Assembly: GCF_017498485.1 (NCBI RefSeq)
Contig: NZ_CP071795.1
Location: 2,294,001 to 2,358,000, forward strand
Direction of reading: 5' to 3'
Length of the DNA: 64,000 nucleotides
DNA from: Polaribacter batillariae
Lineage (GTDB): Bacteria; Bacteroidota; Bacteroidia; Flavobacteriales; Flavobacteriaceae
In this document: piece after piece, positions 1 to 9,978 of the stretch
How the letters are laid out: every line of letters starts with the position of its first letter
How positions within the stretch are numbered: the stretch's first letter is position 1
Notes under the pieces: generated by a model
The model's database searches: none
The model's input: only the letters and a program-made list of their open reading frames with translations
Told to the model about the DNA's origin: nothing
Program-made: the position numbers and the translations under genes

Positions 1-3000
1 TTGGATTAAATTATTGGATTTGCCAAATGAATACAAGAAATTCATATTAGACCATAATGTTCGGAATGTTATTATAATGGGAGCCACAGAATCAGGATTT
101 GGAGAAACCCAAGCAAGACGCATTTCTTTTAAATTTCCTGTAAGTAGCCCAACTATGTATAATCAAGGATCTATATACGTAATGACTCACGGGGGAGATC
201 AAGGTTTATCTTATTTAAGGAATTATTTCAAAGATTATGACCTACAAACTATGGAACCTCAACGTAGTATTAGCGATTGGGAGAGTGGGATAACAAAAAC
301 ACAAATCGAAAACTTTAAACAAAGTATTGAGTATAATAATTCTAGCATTTACATTTATGCGATTGAAGGTTCTGAATCCATTGGTTTCTACAATATCACA
401 ATGGATTTATCTTTGAAATTTGCACAAAAAAACATATCAAAATTAGGTACTAGTCCAATAGAAGGTATTGCCATGAACGAGTACTTGATCGGGTATCCAG
501 CTTACGAAACCCAAAAAGGCCAAATACCCATGCTATATTGGCAGGAGCTAGGTAATGAAAAAAATACCGCAGCTAGAGTTAAAAATCTTCTTTCGTATAA
601 AATTAGTCAAGTATATCCCAGTAGAGATTTTAACGCTATTCCTGTGAAATTCAATGCCAAACGTAACCGAAAGTCTTTTGTGAAGGAATTGAAAAGTATA
701 GGAATGAAAAATGTAACCCAAAACACTTGGCAAAAGGCAGACGTTTGGAATACATCTGATGGAATGGAGGCACCTTGTGAATTAGTGGCAAAAGATATAA
801 TTGCCAATTTTGGCGGGGCTTCTGGTTTCAAAAACTACCATTCTAACTTACAAAAATTAACTATCGAAGATCTTAAGAATATGGCCATTAATGATGATGG
901 CTCTAGTCTAGATTCGCATCCAGAACCAGTTGTAACTACTAATGTTGCTTCTATACCAGAAGCTGGACTGGAAATCAAAAGATATGAATATCCAGCAAAT
1001 CCTTATTGGAATTCACGTGAACAACTCAAAGAAATCGCAATTTATGATTATAACAGTTACAATTCACAACCTACATTTTTAGGTTGGCTTGATGGTTACA
1101 GTAAAACAGGTAACGACCGTAAACAAAGAATAACCATTTCCCAGTTTGACTTAGGTAACAGCAGCGATGAGTATGAATTGAAAGTAAGTTATAAATTCCA
1201 TCCAAAAGAAGAAGATGGATTTCAATCCTATGATCCGGCAAACGGTGATGAACAAAATATGGATTGTTTTGAATATACAAAAGTTCCAAAAACCAGTTGG
1301 CTAGATATTCCCTCTAGGGTTATGGCACGTGAAGGTGCCATGTGGGTCGTGAATGGATCAGTCTATGATTGGGACTACAATGGTGTACCTGGGGTGGTGC
1401 CATTTATTAAAAAAGATGGTCAAATTAAGGCACAACCACAAATTTTAAGCTATAAGGGAGAAGGAGCATTTGCTTGGAATTGGGGTGCTCAAAAATCGGC
1501 AACCATAATAAGTAGGCCTAAAGAGATTTCGGGTACAAATACAGTGGCAGAACTAGGTTCTCTTTTTAATAATGAAACCTCACAATACACCAATGCTTTG
1601 GCAGGCATGACTTACATGAAAGATGGAGAAGCCTATAATATATATGGATTGCAACCCAGTTGGATGTTATATTACCCTGGATTTAGCCCAAAGCATATGG
1701 GGCCGTCTGGAACGGCGATACGCTGTTTTCTATCCAATCCGAATCCACAAGCTTGTAACGAGGTACTGCGTAGAGCTTGGGGTACTGTAGAATATGCGCC
1801 AGCAGAAGAAGGTTGGAATGACTGTAGCCGATTGACGGAAAATGAATTTATTAAGCGGTTTTCAACACTGGCTTATAGACAATATGACAAACTCTTTGAG
1901 CGTGTACCTAATGCGCGAACATATGTAGCTATAAAGGATAACAAACTAGATGTGGGGATAATAGATGGTGATTTAGGTAATTTTGCCGATGCTAGAGGAG
2001 TTAACTACTCTAAAACCTTTGGAATGAAAAATTCAGAGGTAAGCAACTATTATCAATATAAGGGATATGACAAACTGATAAATTTGGACGGGGGAAGTTC
2101 TTCCCAAATCTGGTTTAACGCTAAAGGGCCATTGCACGATTGGACAGGCTATCCATTGGTTCAAGACAATCAGGGACCTTATTATTCTCGACTAGTATCC
2201 AGCTTTTTAATGCTAGTGCCAAAAAAGCACACAGAAGAAATTTCGCAATACCGTTCAATCAATGACCAATATTTAGTATTGGATAATAGTAAACTAACTT
2301 TTAATTATAATGATAATACCGATCATACCCTTGACAAAGCCTTTATAAGCCTTAGTCCAAGTATGCCTTTGCTAAACGATTCTGAAGGCATGATTGCAGG
2401 TAATTTTAAAATAGAAAATTTAAAAGCTGCCAAAGGAGCCGTTCTTTTTTACCAAGGAGAGGACACGTACTACGAAGATACAGAAGGAGAAAGTACTGTA
2501 GTGCCAACCTTGAGAAATATGTTGCTTATAGGTATAGGTAAAATACCGAATTATGCCCTAAAACGAATCAAGAAAAAACCACTTTTACCCGAGGTCGGAG
2601 ATGCAGAAGAATTAAGTCAACTATTAACTCTTAATGATCAGGCATTTTATTTTATAAAAATAGCGGATGGAAAGGTTGTACAATACAAGTTTGAAGATGT
2701 ATCATCATTTGATAAATACATTGACAACAGATGGCACAGCTTTTTAGTTTACAATGGACCAAACCCCGATCATACTCAAACCTATGTTACTTTGACAAAA
2801 GTAGATAATATTGATATTGAAGGCAAGGGAACATATTCTCCGCCAGTATACGATTTAGATTTAAGAAAAGATCTTTTCGAGATGGATGTGACTACGCATA
2901 TGGCTATTGGAACAGCTAATATAGATGGGCGTTTTGTAACTGGAAATGCCAAATTAGCGGTAGACAACTATCTTTTTGTAAATGGTAATATAGCATTACA

Positions 3001-3841
3001 AAATCTTTTAAGTGACATACATACAATTTCAAGCACTCTAACTACGGAAACCAATCTTCCAGATTTGGGAAACAAATATTATGCTACCAATACATATGCG
3101 CTACAATTTGAAGAATCATCTGGCATGCATAGTTTTTCTCTATCTGAAAATTCTAATAATACGTATCTCTATGGTCTTAATCTTAACACTATTCGATTAA
3201 AAAACCTAAAAGATTTGCCATCTTTTGCTCTTGCTCCAGGAAATTATTATATGGTTGATCAAGCTAACCGCTGCTTAGCTCAAAATGCCAAAGGAAATTT
3301 TGAATGGCAATTGTACAGAGACGGTAATGACATTTCTAATTGGGATGTTTGTAGCAAAGTATCAGTTACTGATGAGGGCGGAACAGGTTATGAGCGATCA
3401 TTTAAACTAAAAGACAGACCAGAGTTTATTGGTATTGATACTGCCAATTCTACCGTATTGGAAATACCACAAAGTAACGGAAAGCAAGCCTCGAACTATC
3501 CATTAATTGCAGGACAATCCAAAGTTGTCTTAAAACCCTACCAACTAGGTAATGATCCCAGCACTACAACACCCGTTGCTTTGTTAGAGGATGGAAGAGG
3601 TAGTTTTTCCTATAGCTTTTTTGATGTAGGTACAGTTAATCCCTCTGCAGCAAGTGGCGCCTCATCGCTTTCTTCATCTCTTAGCCCTGCTAAAATAGCG
3701 GGTATTGCGATAGGTGCAACTATAGGAACAAGTCTTGTAGTTGGTGGAGGAAGCTTTGCTACATACAGATATTTCAATAATCTATCTACTCGTGGGTACA
3801 ATAAGATTGAAAATATAGAAATGAAAGAAAAGTGTGATTAA
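1..3841 (+). CDS. Large exoprotein with phosphodiester-glycosidase (NAGPA-like) domain and C-terminal membrane anchor, 5' partial
   Basis: The reading frame is open to the left edge; the first possible start inside the window is a TTG at 14, so the N-terminus is probably missing. About 1,275 residues are visible (numbered from that TTG). Residues about 440-740 resemble the phosphodiester glycosidase/NAGPA fold (formerly DUF2233): a 'WVVNGSVYDWD' stretch near 443, a 'DVGIIDGDLG' stretch, and the hallmark 'NLDGGSSS' near 692. The part at 760-1000 looks like a concanavalin/LamG-type beta-sandwich, and 1075-1190 like a ricin/beta-trefoil-type segment with 'NDISNW'. A Ser/Ala-rich linker and one glycine-rich transmembrane helix (about 1227-1250) precede a short polar tail. 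No T9SS sorting domain is present, unlike the next gene. It lies 26 bases upstream of the LamG gene, probably in one operon. Likely acts on surface or environmental glycans; substrate unknown. Domain call from motifs only. Confidence 0.6.
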   Translation, partial: WIKLLDLPNEYKKFILDHNVRNVIIMGATESGFGETQARRISFKFPVSSPTMYNQGSIYVMTHGGDQGLSYLRNYFKDYDLQTMEPQRSISDWESGITKTQIENFKQSIEYNNSSIYIYAIEGSESIGFYNITMDLSLKFAQKNISKLGTSPIEGIAMNEYLIGYPAYETQKGQIPMLYWQELGNEKNTAARVKNLLSYKISQVYPSRDFNAIPVKFNAKRNRKSFVKELKSIGMKNVTQNTWQKADVWNTSDGMEAPCELVAKDIIANFGGASGFKNYHSNLQKLTIEDLKNMAINDDGSSLDSHPEPVVTTNVASIPEAGLEIKRYEYPANPYWNSREQLKEIAIYDYNSYNSQPTFLGWLDGYSKTGNDRKQRITISQFDLGNSSDEYELKVSYKFHPKEEDGFQSYDPANGDEQNMDCFEYTKVPKTSWLDIPSRVMAREGAMWVVNGSVYDWDYNGVPGVVPFIKKDGQIKAQPQILSYKGEGAFAWNWGAQKSATIISRPKEISGTNTVAELGSLFNNETSQYTNALAGMTYMKDGEAYNIYGLQPSWMLYYPGFSPKHMGPSGTAIRCFLSNPNPQACNEVLRRAWGTVEYAPAEEGWNDCSRLTENEFIKRFSTLAYRQYDKLFERVPNARTYVAIKDNKLDVGIIDGDLGNFADARGVNYSKTFGMKNSEVSNYYQYKGYDKLINLDGGSSSQIWFNAKGPLHDWTGYPLVQDNQGPYYSRLVSSFLMLVPKKHTEEISQYRSINDQYLVLDNSKLTFNYNDNTDHTLDKAFISLSPSMPLLNDSEGMIAGNFKIENLKAAKGAVLFYQGEDTYYEDTEGESTVVPTLRNMLLIGIGKIPNYALKRIKKKPLLPEVGDAEELSQLLTLNDQAFYFIKIADGKVVQYKFEDVSSFDKYIDNRWHSFLVYNGPNPDHTQTYVTLTKVDNIDIEGKGTYSPPVYDLDLRKDLFEMDVTTHMAIGTANIDGRFVTGNAKLAVDNYLFVNGNIALQNLLSDIHTISSTLTTETNLPDLGNKYYATNTYALQFEESSGMHSFSLSENSNNTYLYGLNLNTIRLKNLKDLPSFALAPGNYYMVDQANRCLAQNAKGNFEWQLYRDGNDISNWDVCSKVSVTDEGGTGYERSFKLKDRPEFIGIDTANSTVLEIPQSNGKQASNYPLIAGQSKVVLKPYQLGNDPSTTTPVALLEDGRGSFSYSFFDVGTVNPSAASGASSLSSSLSPAKIAGIAIGATIGTSLVVGGGSFATYRYFNNLSTRGYNKIENIEMKEKCD

Positions 3842-3867
3842 ATATTTTTTTAAAAAATCTCAATAAT

Positions 3868-6800
3868 ATGAATACGAAAAAAATTTATTATAAAATAATT
3901 TTATTGATAATCTTTGGATTCGTCCTAGCTCCAATACTTAACCCTGTTTATGGGCAAATTCTATGTTCCACCTGTAATCAATGTGAAGAAGGTGAACAAG
4001 TTGAAAACGAGGCGGATTATAATATAAATATTGGAGAGTCAGCAGAAGAAATGTCTTTTAATGAGGCGGATATGCTAGGAGGGGAAGTCTCTGAGAAATT
4101 TGCGACAGAAGCAGTAGAAGACGTAGCTCTTCGTGCTGGGATTGAAGAAATGTCTGTTGGATTGGAAGCTTTTGATTTAGTCTCAGGAGTAGCCGATATC
4201 TTTGGTGCTGGATTGGGTCTCGCATTTTTAATTTACGACTTTATTATGGTTGAAGAAGAAAGAAGGATTGAACAAGCGCATGATCGTGAAGAGGAACAAT
4301 GGGTCAAAAAAACGTCAGGAGATTATGTGTTGCCAATTGTTCCAAGTTTTTCAATTAAGGCATCCGATCTGAATTCTGCCAAGGACACGGTTTCTTTTGC
4401 TGTTTTTTTTCAAAAAACAATTGATTCTGCTGCAGTAAGAAACTATCTAGAAGCCAAAGATTCCGTTGGTTATATTAATAAAACCTATGGGTATAATAAA
4501 TTGACGGATCATTTACCATATGCATTTTCAATTTTTCAGGAAAATTTAATTAGCCAAAATTATGATTATAATCCATATTTCAGTCAATGGATTTTGGAAG
4601 GAGGAGAATTGCTTATTGGAGGAAATGACGCTGTGTATCACGCTAGTGAAAATCCGGAGTATGCCGTGCGAAATTATAGGAGAAAAGTAGCCGAAATAAC
4701 ATTGTCGGAAAATAGCAATAATAAAGCACAAGCAAATGTGGAATTGTACTGGAAACACTATAATCCAAATTTAACCTATCTTGATTGGCCACCTGAGTAC
4801 CCAGATGTACAGGCGAATTTTAGCAATACAAGAGAAAGAACGCTATCTAATACAAGCGAGCTAGTTATGGAACTAGCCTATATTGAAAACGGTCAGATAG
4901 TAGTGGTTAAAGAAGTAGAATATACTGTTGAAGATAATGGAGAAAAAATGTTGTTTAGAGTGCACAACTTGAATATTTCTGATGCGCCTAGAGGCAAAGA
5001 ACTTTTCGTACGTTTTATGGTTCAATCCCACAAATATTTTTCACACTTACAAGCGTATTCCTATTATTGGTGGCAGTGGAAATCAGGAGCAGAAGAAAGT
5101 TCCTCGAACTATAAAAATCACTTTCCAACTATGTTTTTAGCAAGTAATAATGAGTATGGAACTCCGTTGGAACAAAGAATGCTTTTTCCGGAACCTTCTC
5201 TTGAAAGAAAGACCTTAGCATATTTTAGAATTCACGATTATCAGCTTTATCACAAAGAAGAATCTGCAAGTATTGTAGCAAACCAATCTAATGTAAATCC
5301 GTTTCCTAAAGTGAATAATTTTGGAATCACAGAATTTGAAAATGGAAGTGATATTTCTAAGCCTGAAGCCGATAAAACAAATTTATCTATAAAAATACCT
5401 TATAGAGATGGTTGGAGGCAAATTGATTATATTGAGATTGAAAGCATAACATCACCATTCGTAACCGTTTTGGATTTTAATGTTGAAAATAATAATGGTA
5501 ACAAAAAAATTTCAGTTAGGGGATTCTATAACACAATAAATAGTTCTGAGAATGATTTAACGGTTAACTACTTAATACCAAGCACCTCTCAAGAAGGAAG
5601 CTACAGTATTTCTTCCAATAACTTTGTTGACAATATTTCAACTTCATCAAGTACCACCACTTCAGTCGAGTTTCTCGTTCAGAATACACCTTTTAAAGCA
5701 TTTGAGACGGTTGATGTGAAAGCATATTATACAGATGGTTCCATGACAAGAGATCTTTTCCGTATACCTCTTACCAATAATTCTATTGAGCGTGCCTACT
5801 ATACTTTTGTAAATGGGAAAAATAACTTAAAATTGGGTCACGGTACTCCAACAGATCCAAGTGAAACTATGGATTGGCTTGTAGAAATTCAACCTAATGG
5901 TAATTACGCTATAGCAAACCGGGCTACAGGGGGTGTTTTGGGTTTTATAGATGGGGAATATGGAATATATAATTGGGATCCTAAAAATGACGGATTATAT
6001 TGGAACCTGGAATTTTCAGCACAAAACTTTGTAAAACTTTTTAATATAGGGCAGAAGGCTTATTTGGATTTGAATAACGATGGTCAGTTTATTTTTAATT
6101 TCTCCGATGGTATGCCTTTTGCTTTCAATAGAAAAAATAGTGCAAACCCTATTATTGATGACGAAAAATATATTACCAACCCTATAAAAGGTGCCGTACT
6201 GGATATTACAGATACTGGAGATCCTGGACTATTAGATAAAAACAGAATTTCTTCAACTAATAGAAAAGTAAAATTAATTTATTCGGGATGCATGACATAT
6301 GTAATCCAAAACGGAAGTTCAGGTAAATACTTGAATTTCACTTCTAGATCAGGTCTCACTTGGTCTCAAAGTGAAAATGCTAACGATATCTCCCATTGGC
6401 TGGTTAGATATGTTGATGATACTAATTTTTATCTAACGGTCAATAACTTACCTTTAAGATACAATACTCATTTTGATGAAAATATAGCGGTTAATGAATC
6501 TGTGACGTTTAATGTTCATGGGAAACCTCAATTTAGCGGTGTTGATTATCAGTTTCAATTTAAGGATGTTCTTAATCTACCAGATCTTATTGCACATTAT
6601 ACCTTTGGAGGGAATAGTACAGATTATTCTAAATATGCTCATCATGGACAAGCCGAAGGAGCTGAATATCAGAATGACCCAGAAAGAAATATGGCAATTT
6701 ATTTTGATGGTATAGACGATTATGTGGACACTAGTTTTGATTTTGATCCCTTAGACCTAAAGGATATGACCATAGCTTTATGGATGCGTACCGAGAGTTG

Positions 6801-9501
6801 GGGTGAAAGTGACGCTGTTCTGATAGGTTCCAGAAATTGGTCAATAAATAGGAATGGAACAACAAACGGCATAAAAGTACATACATTTCATAACGGGGGC
6901 ACGGTTCAATATGGCATGGATAGCGGCTCCATAAATGATGTAACCGGCTTAACATGGCATCATGTGGCCTTAGTGTTGGACACCCAAGATGATGGCTCGG
7001 TAAACCGAACGCTATATGTGGACGGCGTTGTTGCAAACACATCAAATATACCTTATGGCTTTATGGATGTGGTAAACGACGAAGACCCTAATACAACCAT
7101 AGGCAATCGATTCGGCGGAGCGATCGGAAGTAGCTTTAAAGGACATATAAGTGACGTTAAAATGTGGAAAAAAGTGCTTTCCGAAACCGAAATGCAAGAG
7201 GAATACAGCATGACCAAAAAAGAAGATTTTCTGCTTGCCAATTATCAATTTGAAAATAATCTCTCTGATTCGTCGGTCTATGAACGCCATGGTTCGTTAT
7301 CCAATATGACCTTTGCCAATGACTCGAAAAGAGGTTTAGTAGCTCAATTTAATGGTCAAAATGGATATGTAGAAGTAGCCGATGACCTGAACCCTAGGAA
7401 GTTTGGTGGTGATTTTAGTGTATCTCTATGGATGAAAACTAATTTTCAATCGGGTATTATGGAGATAATAGGGTCAAAACAATTTTTGATAAGTACCATA
7501 GGTGGAGGAACTATTTCCGCTTCATTATATACGGAAACTTTAAGCAGTGTAGCAGCGTACAATTTGGAGAGTACTATTAGTATGGATGAATGGAACCATG
7601 TTGTGGCAGTATATGATACCGATAAAACCAATGGTACAGTAAAGATTAAATTGTATATCAATTCCAATCTAATCGACCAAACGACCACCACATCTAATTT
7701 CAACCTTAATGAATCTGTTTTGGGAATGGGCAGGCTATCAAGTTTCGGATCAAATTATTACAACGGTATGTTAGATGACGTTAGAATATGGAAAAAGGCG
7801 CTTACCCTTGAAGAGATTTCTGAAGAATATGCTTCCTCGAAAATAGATATAATGGATCCTTTGGCCGTCTATGCCTTTACGGAATCAAATGCCAATGATA
7901 GTTCTGGAAACAACCATCACGGTATTAACAGTGGGTCAAGCTATATAAGTGATTTAGATCGTGGTATAGTAGCGAGTTTTGATGGCACAGATGATTATAT
8001 AGATACCAATTATGATTTTGATCCTAATGATTATAATGGAGACCTTACCGTAACTTTTTGGATGAAAAATAAAATAGATTCCAAAAATTTTTCAAACATA
8101 ATGGCTGGTTCCAATTTTGAGATCAAAATGAGAGGAGACAAACTAATTGGAGATATTAATGTGTACGATCCACTCAATCCAAGCACATCATACGGACTGC
8201 CAAGTTCAGAAGACCTTATCGATGACAGTTGGTACCATATTGCCTATGTAATAGACACCGAAGCACAAAGTGGAAAAATCAATCGAAAATTATACATTAA
8301 CGGTGCATTGAACAATAGCAGAGATCTTAATTTGGACTGGGCTAACGGTGCAGGCAATACAATATTAGGCAGCGACTTAAACAAAAATAGTCATGTTACC
8401 TATGACGGAAACCTTGACGATGTGGTATTTTGGGGCAGAGCTCTTACCGCTTCCGAAGTAGAATTATTATATAAGGAAGATAATATAGTTAAATATGAGC
8501 CAACAAATCCAATAACAGAAGCGATAGCCTATTTTCCTTTCAATGGAAATGTAAACGATGAATCTGCAATGGGCAAGGATTTCGACGGGGGCCTTAATGA
8601 CGGAGCCACCTTTGCGAACGATCCCGCCAAAGGCGACGTGGTTACCCTAGACGGGAACGACATGATATCCATACAATCGGGTATCAATGCCAAGGACGGG
8701 CTTCCACAACAAAAATTTACAGTAAGCACTTGGGTAAAGACCACAACGGCCAAGGGGTGGAGCAGCCTTATAGGACTGGTCACAGACAACGGTAGCGATG
8801 AGAAAGGTTGGATACTGGGAACTAACGGTAGCGGTCAGAAGTTCAGTATCGGGATATCGACAAATAACGTACTGACCTATCTTGTGGCTCCTAACAATTT
8901 CAACTTAAACCAGTGGTATCATGTGGCAGCGACCTATGACGGAACAACCATGAAACTGTTCGTTGACGGCCAGCAACAGGCTTCCTCTACGGCCAGATCA
9001 GGAGACATTACCTACGACCCCAGTGGGGGAACGTTCCAGATAGGATCCTTTAAGGATAGTAACGACGACATCCGGCATATAGGAGCCTTGGACGAGATTA
9101 CCATTTGGGAAAGGGCTTTAACTGCAGCTGAAATTTCGAGCATAATGTCTTTATCGCCCAATATGAACAATAAAAACTTGGATGAGAAGCAATATATCTC
9201 TGAAGATGAGATCTTAAGTTTAACAGATACCCCCTCCAACTTACAGCAATTGGTTATTTACCCCAATGAGTCCGATGGACATTTTAATATAGCCTTTAAT
9301 TTGGCTGAAAGTTCCACTGTTACCTATAGGATTATAGCTATTTCATCAGGACAGCAATTGGCATTCGGCACCAGAGATTTTCAACCAGGGAGTCATGTTT
9401 GGGAGGTCATGGAAAATGGACTTCCAGATGGAATTCTCGTTATTAAAATCAATTCCAAACAATGGACGGAAACGAGAAAATTAATAATTAAAAACTATTA
9501 G
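3868..9501 (+). CDS. Giant secreted multi-LamG protein with T9SS C-terminal sorting domain
   Basis: 1,877 residues. Residues 1-30 form a signal peptide ending near 'NPVYGQ'. A glycine-rich hydrophobic stretch lies near residues 100-128. A middle part (640-890) holds two beta-trefoil-like segments, one with 'NDISHW', also seen in the upstream protein. Four LamG/Laminin_G_3 jelly-roll repeats follow at about 904-1105, 1120-1325, 1331-1535 and 1552-1755, each opening with 'xYxF..N..D.S....G' and carrying 'FDGxDDY' or equivalents and 'W.HVA...D' strands. The last ~85 residues ('LVIYPNESDGHFNI' to 'KLIIKNY') match the Por/T9SS type A sorting domain, so the protein should be exported by T9SS and attached or released at the surface. 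LamG domains commonly bind glycans. The fourth repeat is clearly richer in G+C than its surroundings. A strong hairpin terminator follows. Confidence 0.8.
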   Translation: MNTKKIYYKIILLIIFGFVLAPILNPVYGQILCSTCNQCEEGEQVENEADYNINIGESAEEMSFNEADMLGGEVSEKFATEAVEDVALRAGIEEMSVGLEAFDLVSGVADIFGAGLGLAFLIYDFIMVEEERRIEQAHDREEEQWVKKTSGDYVLPIVPSFSIKASDLNSAKDTVSFAVFFQKTIDSAAVRNYLEAKDSVGYINKTYGYNKLTDHLPYAFSIFQENLISQNYDYNPYFSQWILEGGELLIGGNDAVYHASENPEYAVRNYRRKVAEITLSENSNNKAQANVELYWKHYNPNLTYLDWPPEYPDVQANFSNTRERTLSNTSELVMELAYIENGQIVVVKEVEYTVEDNGEKMLFRVHNLNISDAPRGKELFVRFMVQSHKYFSHLQAYSYYWWQWKSGAEESSSNYKNHFPTMFLASNNEYGTPLEQRMLFPEPSLERKTLAYFRIHDYQLYHKEESASIVANQSNVNPFPKVNNFGITEFENGSDISKPEADKTNLSIKIPYRDGWRQIDYIEIESITSPFVTVLDFNVENNNGNKKISVRGFYNTINSSENDLTVNYLIPSTSQEGSYSISSNNFVDNISTSSSTTTSVEFLVQNTPFKAFETVDVKAYYTDGSMTRDLFRIPLTNNSIERAYYTFVNGKNNLKLGHGTPTDPSETMDWLVEIQPNGNYAIANRATGGVLGFIDGEYGIYNWDPKNDGLYWNLEFSAQNFVKLFNIGQKAYLDLNNDGQFIFNFSDGMPFAFNRKNSANPIIDDEKYITNPIKGAVLDITDTGDPGLLDKNRISSTNRKVKLIYSGCMTYVIQNGSSGKYLNFTSRSGLTWSQSENANDISHWLVRYVDDTNFYLTVNNLPLRYNTHFDENIAVNESVTFNVHGKPQFSGVDYQFQFKDVLNLPDLIAHYTFGGNSTDYSKYAHHGQAEGAEYQNDPERNMAIYFDGIDDYVDTSFDFDPLDLKDMTIALWMRTESWGESDAVLIGSRNWSINRNGTTNGIKVHTFHNGGTVQYGMDSGSINDVTGLTWHHVALVLDTQDDGSVNRTLYVDGVVANTSNIPYGFMDVVNDEDPNTTIGNRFGGAIGSSFKGHISDVKMWKKVLSETEMQEEYSMTKKEDFLLANYQFENNLSDSSVYERHGSLSNMTFANDSKRGLVAQFNGQNGYVEVADDLNPRKFGGDFSVSLWMKTNFQSGIMEIIGSKQFLISTIGGGTISASLYTETLSSVAAYNLESTISMDEWNHVVAVYDTDKTNGTVKIKLYINSNLIDQTTTTSNFNLNESVLGMGRLSSFGSNYYNGMLDDVRIWKKALTLEEISEEYASSKIDIMDPLAVYAFTESNANDSSGNNHHGINSGSSYISDLDRGIVASFDGTDDYIDTNYDFDPNDYNGDLTVTFWMKNKIDSKNFSNIMAGSNFEIKMRGDKLIGDINVYDPLNPSTSYGLPSSEDLIDDSWYHIAYVIDTEAQSGKINRKLYINGALNNSRDLNLDWANGAGNTILGSDLNKNSHVTYDGNLDDVVFWGRALTASEVELLYKEDNIVKYEPTNPITEAIAYFPFNGNVNDESAMGKDFDGGLNDGATFANDPAKGDVVTLDGNDMISIQSGINAKDGLPQQKFTVSTWVKTTTAKGWSSLIGLVTDNGSDEKGWILGTNGSGQKFSIGISTNNVLTYLVAPNNFNLNQWYHVAATYDGTTMKLFVDGQQQASSTARSGDITYDPSGGTFQIGSFKDSNDDIRHIGALDEITIWERALTAAEISSIMSLSPNMNNKNLDEKQYISEDEILSLTDTPSNLQQLVIYPNESDGHFNIAFNLAESSTVTYRIIAISSGQQLAFGTRDFQPGSHVWEVMENGLPDGILVIKINSKQWTETRKLIIKNY

Positions 9502-9521
9502 TGTCCGATAAACATTTTTAA

Positions 9522-9553
9522 AAAGCGGGATTTCCATTAGGATTTCCCGCTTT
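9522..9553 (+). terminator. Rho-independent terminator after the LamG exoprotein gene
   Basis: AAAGCGGGA (9522-9530) pairs with TCCCGCTTT (9545-9553), with a further 3-bp inner stem around a 4-base loop. It sits 20 bases after the stop codon and is followed by a T-rich stretch. Confidence 0.8.
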
Positions 9554-9817
9554 AGTTTATATCTTGATTTTTTTACATCTTTGGTGGTGCGTTTAGCAGG
9601 GTTACCAAGTAGCGATTTTTCTACAATTTAATCATATTCTTTACAAAATTCATCGACAACACAAAATAACCTCGTAGTTTTAGAGTAACAATACATAGAT
9701 GGGTTCTTAGATTAAGAAATTGAATTTCAAAACTTTAAATTACTAAAAATCTATCTTTTTTTCTTAATAAAATCTATCTAAATATTAATCGAACTCAGGT
9801 TACTAGCAATTATGATT
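9554..9817. other. Intergenic stretch without recognisable gene
   Basis: AT-rich DNA between the convergent ends of the exoprotein operon and the stress operon. I see no ORF with a family signature, no tRNA-like fold and no clear repeat. It marks the change from the G+C-richer left part to the AT-richer remainder of the window. Confidence 0.6.
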
Positions 9818-9970
9818 TTAAGAGTTTTTAATTTTGTAACCAGCAATTGCGAGTAAAAAAGCTAGCAGTAGCAATAAGTGAATTAATAAAGACCCAACTG
9901 CATATACGAAGAAACCTAAGGCCCAAATTATTATTATAAGAATAGTAATGGTGTATAGGAGGGTTTTCAT
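9818..9970 (-). CDS. lmo0937-type mini membrane protein (50 aa)
   Basis: A 50-codon gene read directly from the minus strand, ATG at 9970 and TAA at 9818. The product is almost entirely hydrophobic: a first helix ('LYTITILIIIIWALGFF'), a short turn containing 'VGSLIH'-like residues (actual 'VGSLLIH'), a second leucine-rich helix and a short charged tail 'GYKIKNS'. Length, the Trp-Ala/Leu-Gly-Phe pattern in helix one and the G-x-x-I-H turn match the lmo0937 family of tiny inner-membrane proteins. These are often found with general-stress genes. The start lies 8 bases after the stop codon of the DUF4142-like lipoprotein gene, so it is probably the last gene of the regulator operon. Confidence 0.75.
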   Translation of the reverse strand: MKTLLYTITILIIIIWALGFFVYAVGSLLIHLLLLLAFLLAIAGYKIKNS

Positions 9971-9978
9971 GGTTTTCT

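Noticed and set aside
6731..7045. 104-codon minus-strand ORF in the LamG gene
   Set aside because: Shadow frame of a G+C-richer LamG repeat; composition and lack of motifs do not support a gene.
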